Shown here one piece after another: positions 57,772 to 64,000 of a stretch of DNA of 64,000 bases (the stretch's first letter is position 1; the number at the start of each line of letters is the position of its first letter). The DNA lies in the NCBI RefSeq assembly GCF_001730365.1, contig NZ_MIKB01000013.1, positions 248,001-312,000 of the forward strand, read 5' to 3'. Source of the stretch: Enterococcus quebecensis (GTDB lineage Bacteria; Bacillota; Bacilli; Lactobacillales; Enterococcaceae). Both the position numbers and the translations under genes were made by a program. The notes under the pieces are model-generated. The model was given only the letters and a program-made list of their open reading frames with translations, was not told where the DNA came from and made no database searches.

Positions 57772-58956
57772 TTAGTTGTCTTTAGCGAATAAAGAAACAA
57801 CATTTGAGTGATTAAAATAGTCTCTATTAGATTCTTCAAAATACTTACTCAGAAATTTATTCTCAAGTCCAAATAGAGATTCTAAAAATGATCGGTCAAT
57901 AGAATAGTCATTTAAAATATCATTTAAAGAAAATAGATGATTTTTTAAAATTAAGTCTAGCAACGAACGAACTTTTCCTGGTCTGACAATAGGAATATCT
58001 TCATCTAGAGGTTCGTTCTTTCTGTAGTCTTTCCGATTTAGAGTAGCACAAAAGTAACGATTTTCTTCAAATGTTAGTAACCCCATTTTATAAGCACGAT
58101 ACTCTAAGGCACCAATTGAAACCATATATTTCATCTTCATGTCCAAATATGATTCAGGATTTGATTTCTTTGAAATAGCTGAAAAATCTTTTAAGAATGG
58201 AGCTTTTGGAAGCAAGAAAAATGAGGCAAAGTCATTTGCTTCTTTTTCAATTGTTTTATGTTCATCTTTTGTTAAGCTATCCATATCAATTTTGTAATGC
58301 AGCAACAAATGTCCTAATTCATGTGCTAAATCAAAATTTCTTCGAACAGCTGATTTTTTTTTGTTTCCAAGAATAATAAATGGTTTTTGTTGACTAGTCC
58401 AAGTACTGTAAGCATCTATACTAGGACCCATATTTTTTTCTAAAATGGCTATTCCTGAAAGTTCAAGCTTGTAAAGAAGCTCTGAATTTGATTGCACATC
58501 CAATTTTTTCCTAGCATTTTCAGCAATACTCTCTAATTGCAAGAGTCTGTCACTTGCCTCTACTGACGTATTATAAAGTTGCATAGATTCGTCTCTTAAT
58601 AATGGAAGGATGCTCGTTGGTAAATTGAGCTTATTTTCAAATTTATCTAAAAAATAACTAATAAAATCAATAAAAGTCGTCTCCATTTTTGTCTTTTTGC
58701 GAGCCTCCCGATCTTCGGCTCGATAAGCAATGCTTTCAACTTTGGAAATATTAGTTACAAATGGTTCCGTGTAGAAAAATTGAGCTCTGACATTAAAAAC
58801 TTTTTTTAACTCATTAACTACTTCAAATTTTGGTACAGTATATTGATTTTCATACTGCCAGATTGCTTGTTCACTTAAATTTAATTGGTCAGCAAGTTCC
58901 TTTCTGGAGAGACCATTTAATTCTCTGACACTCTGTAATTTCTCTCCGAAAAACAT
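57772..58956 (-). CDS. XRE-family regulator with ImmA/IrrE metallopeptidase domain
   Basis: 394 residues. N-terminal Cro/CI HTH (about 1-60, 'LQSVRELNGLSRKELADQLNLSEQAIWQYE') and a zinc peptidase domain with HExxH in 'FDLAHELGHLLLHYK' (about 210-225) and 'EKEANDFASFFLLP'. The C-terminal 150 residues are uncharacterised. Such proteins act as repressors/antitoxins; the layout resembles the 'spr1629 family repressor/antitoxin' of pneumococcus. It is 32 nt downstream of its partner gene. ATG 58956 is favoured by AAGGATG spacing. Confidence 0.85.
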   Translation of the reverse strand: MFFGEKLQSVRELNGLSRKELADQLNLSEQAIWQYENQYTVPKFEVVNELKKVFNVRAQFFYTEPFVTNISKVESIAYRAEDREARKKTKMETTFIDFISYFLDKFENKLNLPTSILPLLRDESMQLYNTSVEASDRLLQLESIAENARKKLDVQSNSELLYKLELSGIAILEKNMGPSIDAYSTWTSQQKPFIILGNKKKSAVRRNFDLAHELGHLLLHYKIDMDSLTKDEHKTIEKEANDFASFFLLPKAPFLKDFSAISKKSNPESYLDMKMKYMVSIGALEYRAYKMGLLTFEENRYFCATLNRKDYRKNEPLDEDIPIVRPGKVRSLLDLILKNHLFSLNDILNDYSIDRSFLESLFGLENKFLSKYFEESNRDYFNHSNVVSLFAKDN

Positions 58957-58988
58957 TGTAATCACATCCTTGCTTATTTGTTAAAAAA

Positions 58989-59753
58989 TTAGTTTCCCGA
59001 TTCTTCTTTTTCCTCTTCAGGGATAGAATAACCAAATGCATTTGAATCACCTGAGAAAATAGTCTGATCAGAAACTTTTTCATTCATAATTGGTTCTACA
59101 TCTTCAGAAGTAATTTCATACTCACTATCTTGAATAAGATAACTTAAATCTTTAACTAGCTCTAGGTTCATCGTTTGACGATTAGGCATTGTTAATTTGA
59201 TTGATTCAACAAATTTAGTCTCATCATCAATTTCATAAGTCACAATATAAAAGCGTGAATATTTTTGAGTTACGTTCAACGGAGTTCCATCTAGTACAGC
59301 TCTTACTTCTTCTGGGTCATTTAATTCAAGTTGGATCTGTTCTGGTTGAACAAGAAAGTTTTGGGTACTATTTTTTAAAATATCTGTATTTATGTCAGCT
59401 AAATTCACTAAGTAGTTATCTTCTTTAGCCTTCTTTTTTTGATCATCAAAAGATTTTTGCACTCTTCTAGAATTTTTTACGATAACCATATAATCTTCAG
59501 TATTTTCGCTAACTGTAAACTGTAAATATTCCCAAGTATACCCAGCTTTTTCAATTTTAAACTGTACGTTGTGGCTTTGTCCAATTTTAGAAACTTGATC
59601 ATCAATATGATTCCCTTTTGTCCAAGCGTAAGCGCCACTAACATTCATTGAATCTTTTTTGCTTTTTCTTTCTTCAAGATACTGTAAGTATCCTTTTAAA
59701 GTACCATCAACTATTGCTTTACTGATTGATTTATCTAATTTAAATTCATCCAT
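58989..59753 (-). CDS. DUF5986-like protein, putative toxin partner of the XRE-ImmA protein
   Basis: 254 residues, soluble, acidic C-terminus. It has no motif I can assign with certainty. The start 'LDKSISKAIVDGTLKGYLQYLEE' and the central 'YLQFTVSENTEDYMVIVKNSRRVQ' resemble the DUF5986 proteins found beside spr1629-type antitoxins. It is the first gene of a two-gene operon with GGAGG before the ATG and a TATACT -10 upstream. Toxin function is inference from context only. Confidence 0.6.
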   Translation of the reverse strand: MDEFKLDKSISKAIVDGTLKGYLQYLEERKSKKDSMNVSGAYAWTKGNHIDDQVSKIGQSHNVQFKIEKAGYTWEYLQFTVSENTEDYMVIVKNSRRVQKSFDDQKKKAKEDNYLVNLADINTDILKNSTQNFLVQPEQIQLELNDPEEVRAVLDGTPLNVTQKYSRFYIVTYEIDDETKFVESIKLTMPNRQTMNLELVKDLSYLIQDSEYEITSEDVEPIMNEKVSDQTIFSGDSNAFGYSIPEEEKEESGN

Positions 59754-59850
59754 ACAACAACCTCCAATCTATTTTCTCCTGTCAGTATACAACATTTTTA
59801 AAGTAAAAACATTAATTTTCATTTTTTTTTAAAGTATCGAAATAATAAGA

Positions 59851-59879
59851 AAGAGACATAGAATAATGTCTCTTTTTTT
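59851..59879. terminator. Hairpin between potD and the toxin-antitoxin-like operon
   Basis: AAGAGACAT/ATGTCTCTT stem, followed by T7 on the plus strand and a weaker T-rich tail on the minus strand. It may terminate potABCD. Confidence 0.65.
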
Positions 59880-59914
59880 CTTCAATAACGTTTAAATTTT
59901 TCTTTGGTAGAATT

Positions 59915-59994
59915 TTGGAAAACTGGCAGTAAAAATGGTAGCTTACTCTCCTGAATTTTTGTTGATTTAACGCGTTTTTAATGGAGTTTTCCAA
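59915..59994 (-). repeat. Inverted repeat abutting the potD stop codon
   Basis: Perfect 10-bp arms TTGGAAAACT (59915-59924) and AGTTTTCCAA (59985-59994) with further imperfect pairing (TAAAAA/TTTTTA). The right arm touches the potD stop. No T-run follows, so it may be an mRNA 3' stabiliser. Confidence 0.45.
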
Positions 59995-61068
59995 TCACTT
60001 ACGGTACATCTTAAACTCAAGAAATAAATCATTGTAAATACCTAAATATTTTGCACCTAAATCTTCATAAACTTCTAAATGTTTAATCACTTCATCACTT
60101 GGATAAAATTGTTCATCACTAGAAATTTCTTTAGGCAGTAACTTTTTAGCTGTTTTATTTGGTGTAGAATAACCAATATATTCAGCATTTTGTGCTGCAT
60201 TTTCTGGTCGTAGCATGAAGTTAATAAACTCATAAGAACCTTTAATATTTTTAGCTGTTTTAGGAATAACAATATTATCAAACCAAAGATTAGACCCTTC
60301 AGATGGAATGACATAATGCAGATGTTCATTACCATCAAGCATTTCAGCGGCTTCTCCTGAAAAAGTTACTGCAACGGCGCTTTCTTCATTAATCATATAC
60401 ATTTTGATTTCATCCGCTACAATTGCTTTGACATTGGTAGTTAATTTGTTTAATTTATCTGTTGCTTCACGCAACTCTTGATTATTTTTGCTATTCAGTG
60501 AGTATCCTAGACTATTTAGAGACAGTCCTAGCACTTCACGAGCACCGTCAATCAGCATTAAGTTGTCTTTTAACTCAGGTTTCCACAAATCATCCCAATG
60601 GTTGATCTGATCTTTACCGACAAATTTATCATTATAGATGATTCCTAATGTTCCCCAAAAATACGGGATCGAGTACTTATTTTGTGGATCAAAATCTAGA
60701 TTTAAAAAACGCTCATCTATATTTTTCAGACCTTTTATCTTTGAATGATCAATCGGTAAAAGCATTTTTTCTTTCATCATTTTTTGAATCATATATTCAG
60801 AAGGAATTGTGATATCGTAAGCTGTTCCTCCTTGTTGGATCTTCGTAAACATTGCTTCGTTTGAATCAAAGGTTTCATAGTTCACTTTATAACCTGATTC
60901 TTTTTCAAATTTACGCAGCAGGTCAGGATCAATATAATCTCCCCAATTGTATATCGTCAACGTGTCTGCACCAGCCATGCCACTGGCTTTTTCTAACTGA
61001 TGAACGCCTAAAAATAAAATTAAGATAATCGCTAAAATCCCAATAAACAAAGATTGTAGTTTTTTCAT
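59995..61068 (-). CDS. potD: Spermidine/putrescine ABC transporter substrate-binding protein
   Basis: 357 residues. An N-terminal hydrophobic anchor (about 5-25) without a lipobox Cys, then the PotD fold opening 'TLTIYNWGDYIDPDLLRKFEKESG', with polyamine-site segments 'YETFDSNEAMFTKIQQGGTAYDI' and 'VPYFWGTLGI'-type 'IPYFWGTLGIIYND'. It captures polyamines outside the cell. As in pneumococcal PotD, retention seems to depend on the uncleaved anchor. ATG overlaps the potC stop (ATGA). Confidence 0.94.
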   Translation of the reverse strand: MKKLQSLFIGILAIILILFLGVHQLEKASGMAGADTLTIYNWGDYIDPDLLRKFEKESGYKVNYETFDSNEAMFTKIQQGGTAYDITIPSEYMIQKMMKEKMLLPIDHSKIKGLKNIDERFLNLDFDPQNKYSIPYFWGTLGIIYNDKFVGKDQINHWDDLWKPELKDNLMLIDGAREVLGLSLNSLGYSLNSKNNQELREATDKLNKLTTNVKAIVADEIKMYMINEESAVAVTFSGEAAEMLDGNEHLHYVIPSEGSNLWFDNIVIPKTAKNIKGSYEFINFMLRPENAAQNAEYIGYSTPNKTAKKLLPKEISSDEQFYPSDEVIKHLEVYEDLGAKYLGIYNDLFLEFKMYRK

Positions 61069-61901
61069 TTGAGTTTAGCCACCTCACTTTGTTCTTGACG
61101 CATTTTTTTCAGTCTCTTAGGTGTATTGTCTTGGCTGATAAAATAGTAACCAATCACTAAAATCATAGAGAAAATAAACACTAAGGCACTTAACGCATTG
61201 ATTTCTAAACTAATCCCTTGTCTTGCACGAGAATAGATTTCCACTGAAAGTGTGGAGAAGCCATTTCCTGTAACGAAAAAGGTTACTGCAAAATCATCCA
61301 AGGAATACGTAAATGCCATGAAATAACCCGCAATGATTCCGGGTGCTAAAAAAGGCAAAATGATGTTCTTGATCACTTGAATATTATTCGCCCCAAGATC
61401 ACGAGCTGCATCTACCATCGAGTCATTCATTTCCTGTAATTTCGGTAAAACCATCAATACAACGATAGGAATACTGAAAGCAATATGGGAAAGTAGCACA
61501 CTAGTAAAACCTAAACTAATAAATCCAACAGCTGTGAAAAAAATCAAGAAACTAGCCCCAATAATTACATCTGGTGAAACCAGTAAAATATTATTAAAAC
61601 TCAATAATGCCGTTCTCGTTTTTCTCCGACGTGTATAATAAATACCCATAGCACCAAAAGTCCCAATAATCGTCGCTAGTAATGCAGATAAAAAAGCCAA
61701 CAAAAAGGTATTTAGCACAATAATCAACAAACGGGTATCTGCAAAAACAGCGGAATAATTAGAAAGAGTAAATCCAGTGAATTTATTCATCGTATCCGTA
61801 TCGTTAAACGAGTAAAAAATCAAATAGAAAATTGGCGCATATAATAAAGCAAAAACGATGATCAGATAAAGATAAGACCATTTAAATTTTTTCTTTGTCA
61901 T
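61065..61901 (-). CDS. potC: Spermidine/putrescine ABC transporter permease PotC
   Basis: 278 residues, six membrane helices. The EAA-type loop that contacts PotA is 'MVDAARDLGANNIQVIKNIILP'. It pairs with PotB to form the channel. Both ends overlap neighbours by 4 nt (ATGA), giving tight translational coupling in potABCD. Confidence 0.94.
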   Translation of the reverse strand: MTKKKFKWSYLYLIIVFALLYAPIFYLIFYSFNDTDTMNKFTGFTLSNYSAVFADTRLLIIVLNTFLLAFLSALLATIIGTFGAMGIYYTRRRKTRTALLSFNNILLVSPDVIIGASFLIFFTAVGFISLGFTSVLLSHIAFSIPIVVLMVLPKLQEMNDSMVDAARDLGANNIQVIKNIILPFLAPGIIAGYFMAFTYSLDDFAVTFFVTGNGFSTLSVEIYSRARQGISLEINALSALVFIFSMILVIGYYFISQDNTPKRLKKMRQEQSEVAKLK

Positions 61902-62710
61902 TTTTTCACCCGCCCTTTTTTCTTCTTCTCACCAGTCAACAGCATTACGACAAACATCGCAACAATCAATATTACCCCAATCGTAGAACCCATGCCCCAG
62001 TTTTGCGTAACTAAGAAATGCTCTTCAATCGCTGTTCCTAATGTAATCACTCGATTTCCACCAATTAAACGAGTTAACATAAACAATGAAAGAGAGGGAA
62101 TAAAGACCGCTTGAACCCCACTTTTCACACCATTCAATGAAAGAGGAAAAATCACTCGCTGAAAAGTTTGAACACTATTTGCACCTAAATCACGACTAGC
62201 ACTGATCAATGAAGGGTTCATTTCTTCCAGCGCATTAAAAATCGGCAAGATCATAAAGGGAATTTCAATATACGTCGCAACAAATAGAAAACTAAAATCC
62301 GTAAACAAAATTTGTTGAGAACCAATTCCGAGAAAGCTTAAAAATTGATTTACATTCCCATGAATACTAAAAATCCCAATAAATGCATACGCCTTAAGCA
62401 AAAGGTTCACCCAAGTCGGCAAAATTACTAACATCAACCACAATTGCTTATGTTTTAATTTTGTTAAAAAGTAAGCAGTAGGATAACTGATCAATAAAGT
62501 AAACAACGTAATCAAAAAAGCATACCAAACAGAATTCAGCGTCATACTTAAATAAGTGCCAGAAGTAAAATAGGTTTGGTAGTTTGTCAAAGTAAACTGC
62601 CCATTCATATCAAAAAATGACTGATAAATAATCATTAAAACCGGCGCAATTACAAACAATAACAGCCACATCATGTAAGGGACCGAATAAATTCGACGCA
62701 TTGTTTTCAT
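61898..62710 (-). CDS. potB: Spermidine/putrescine ABC transporter permease PotB
   Basis: 270 residues, six membrane helices, EAA loop 'LISASRDLGANSVQTFQRVIFP'. The end is strongly basic (GEKKKKGRVKK). It lies 11 nt after potA and overlaps potC. Confidence 0.94.
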   Translation of the reverse strand: MKTMRRIYSVPYMMWLLLFVIAPVLMIIYQSFFDMNGQFTLTNYQTYFTSGTYLSMTLNSVWYAFLITLFTLLISYPTAYFLTKLKHKQLWLMLVILPTWVNLLLKAYAFIGIFSIHGNVNQFLSFLGIGSQQILFTDFSFLFVATYIEIPFMILPIFNALEEMNPSLISASRDLGANSVQTFQRVIFPLSLNGVKSGVQAVFIPSLSLFMLTRLIGGNRVITLGTAIEEHFLVTQNWGMGSTIGVILIVAMFVVMLLTGEKKKKGRVKK

Positions 62711-62721
62711 TATTCTTCCCC

Positions 62722-63807
62722 CTATTCTTCGTAGCTTTCTAAACGAGCATCGAAATCTTCTTCTGACTCATTGAAACGCATCACGTGAATATCTTCTGGT
62801 TCAAAGAAAAGCCCCACTTTTCCGCCTTCTGTGGCTTTTCTGGTTGAATGAACCATCCACTCATTATGATCCTCATCGTAACATATGATTTCATAATGAA
62901 CGCCACGGAATAATTGCGTATCAACGGTCACCACAAGTTTTCCTTTATCAGGTGTTGTGATCGTCAAATCTTCTGGTCGTAAAACAATCTCAACTGGCTC
63001 ATTTTTACGCATTCCACCATCCACACATTCAAACCGTTTGCCAACAAACTCCACTAAATTATCGTCAATCATTGTCCCATTAACGATATTGCTTTCCCCA
63101 ACAAAGTCAGCGACAAAATGATTAATCGGTTCATCGTAAATATCAACAGGGGTACCACTTTGGACGATATGGCCTTTGTTCATCACAAAAATTTCATCAC
63201 TCATTGCTAGCGCTTCTTCTTGATCGTGTGTAACGAAAATAAATGTGATGCCTAAACGTTGCTGCAATTCACGCAATTCATACTGCATATCTGTCCGTAA
63301 CTTCAAATCTAAAGCCGATAAAGGTTCATCCAATAAAAGAACTTTTGGTTCATTAACAATTGCTCGGGCAATCGCTACACGCTGACGCTGTCCGCCAGAC
63401 ATTTCACTAATTTCTCGTGTTTCATACCCTGGTAATTGTACCATTCGCAAGGCATCTTTCACTTTTGTTTCAATTTCTTTTTTCGGCGTTTTTTTGATCT
63501 TTAATCCAAAAGCGACATTATCAAAAACATTCATATGAGGAAACAAGGCATAGTCTTGAAAAACGGTATTTACTTGACGTTTATTGGCTGGAATATCATT
63601 GATCCGTTGACCATCAAAATAAATATCCCCTTCAGTGGCATCCACAAATCCTGCTAAAATCCGTAAAATCGTTGTTTTACCACAACCTGAAGGTCCTAAC
63701 AGCGTATAAAACTTTCCCTGCTGGATTTCAAAACTGACTTTCTTCAGGACTTTCTCATCGTCATATTGTTTCACGACATTTTCAAACGAAATAATATTTT
63801 TTTTCAC
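62722..63807 (-). CDS. potA: Spermidine/putrescine ABC transporter ATP-binding protein PotA
   Basis: 361 residues. ABC domain with Walker A '[17 protein letters not shown]', signature '[16 protein letters not shown]', Walker B '[12 protein letters not shown]', and a C-terminal TOBE domain (about 275-350). It energises polyamine uptake. GTG 63807 is the likely start, with GGGAGG about 9 nt upstream; the longer frame to 63837 has none. A cupin-type regulator gene ends 58 nt upstream, as in many lactic acid bacteria. Confidence 0.94.
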   Translation of the reverse strand: MKKNIISFENVVKQYDDEKVLKKVSFEIQQGKFYTLLGPSGCGKTTILRILAGFVDATEGDIYFDGQRINDIPANKRQVNTVFQDYALFPHMNVFDNVAFGLKIKKTPKKEIETKVKDALRMVQLPGYETREISEMSGGQRQRVAIARAIVNEPKVLLLDEPLSALDLKLRTDMQYELRELQQRLGITFIFVTHDQEEALAMSDEIFVMNKGHIVQSGTPVDIYDEPINHFVADFVGESNIVNGTMIDDNLVEFVGKRFECVDGGMRKNEPVEIVLRPEDLTITTPDKGKLVVTVDTQLFRGVHYEIICYDEDHNEWMVHSTRKATEGGKVGLFFEPEDIHVMRFNESEEDFDARLESYEE

Positions 63808-63865
63808 GCATTGATGCCTCCCTGTTAAAAGTGTCATAGGCTCTGTCAGCCCATGTAACTTGCTA

Positions 63866-64000
63866 TTATAAATAAGATTCTGTTGCTACGATCAATATTC
63901 TGCTCTTGCCTTTTGAATGATTGATCAGCTGATGAGGCTCGGCGGCTTGATAATACATTGCCTCCCCTTTTTTGGCAGAATACGTTGCTTCACCTAATAA
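63866..64000 (-). CDS. C-terminal end of a cupin-domain (XRE-cupin) regulator
   Basis: Only the last 44 codons are in the window. They read '[27 protein letters not shown]' and end '[12 protein letters not shown]', the closing strands of a small cupin barrel. HTH-cupin (PuuR-like) regulators usually precede potABCD in Bacillota, so polyamine-responsive control of the operon is likely. The HTH part is outside the window. Confidence 0.7.
   Translation of the reverse strand, partial: LLGEATYSAKKGEAMYYQAAEPHQLINHSKGKSRILIVATESYL

Noticed and set aside
59812-59994. 60-codon open frame downstream of potD
   Set aside because: It contains the terminator hairpin and an inverted repeat, with no ribosome site; not a gene.

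Overview
The window reads as a chromosomal segment of a low-GC Gram-positive coccus, most likely an Enterococcus of the E. faecalis-like branch. This rests on AT-rich sequence, strong AGGAGG-type ribosome sites with frequent TTG/GTG starts, an AzoA-type azoreductase and a DUF1827 gene of enterococcal type, and conserved Bacillota gene orders. This is inference from gene content; no 16S rRNA is present, and I saw no tRNA or rRNA gene.

Layout. 1-2.1 kb: a truncated VOC-family gene, a TetR regulator with a palindromic operator, and a guanylate kinase paralogue. 2.2-6.8 kb: a beta-glucoside operon (licT, bglP, bglA) with two RAT antiterminator/terminator switches. 6.9-10.6 kb: a rhodanese-like protein without the catalytic Cys, azoA, a stand-alone EIIA-glucitol-like protein with an AI-2E-family permease, and a secreted 3D-domain protein. 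11-20 kb: epuA-like, murA, ywzB and the complete F-ATPase operon atpBEFHAGDC, all on the minus strand. 20-24.3 kb: smpB, rnr, carboxylesterase and secG. 24.4-29.5 kb: a GNAT / mono-cluster Fe-S protein pair and two P-type ATPases, the first preceded by a Fur-like box. 29.7-30.4 kb: an orphan type I-C CRISPR array with leader but no cas genes. 30.4-38 kb: nadE-pncB, a GtrA-like protein, DUF1827, a TipA-type MerR regulator, a membrane protein, a HAD phosphatase and a TraX-like protein. 38.5-45 kb: a giant cell-wall-anchored subtilase and an acyltransferase. 45-51.3 kb: groESL with CIRCE, a small membrane protein, a CPBP protease, rex and a YdiF-type ABC-F protein, in the same order as B. subtilis ydiF-rex-ydiK-ydiL-groESL apart from the genes missing there. 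51.3-55.5 kb: busR and the glycine betaine transporter busA (opuA). 56-64 kb: a GH73/CHAP hydrolase, an XRE-ImmA/IrrE plus partner pair resembling a toxin-antitoxin module, and potABCD with the end of a cupin-type regulator.

The most interesting observation is a structured RNA-like element of about 106 nt found in the same orientation directly upstream of the ribosome binding sites of two unrelated genes, ywzB (12898-13003, minus strand) and busA (52461-52567, plus strand). Between the two loci the helices show compensatory changes, while single-stranded segments and the flank leading into the ribosome site are nearly identical. At busA the element is present four times in tandem with an exact 120-bp period, downstream of a promoter carrying a bipartite BusR operator. 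It may be an undescribed cis-regulatory RNA or a mobile palindromic element.

Other points of note: a probable second protein (TipAS-like) made from an internal start in the MerR gene, a YodB-like box in the azoA promoter, a triplicated CRISPR spacer, and a 42-bp intergenic repeat found at three sites that looks like coding sequence.
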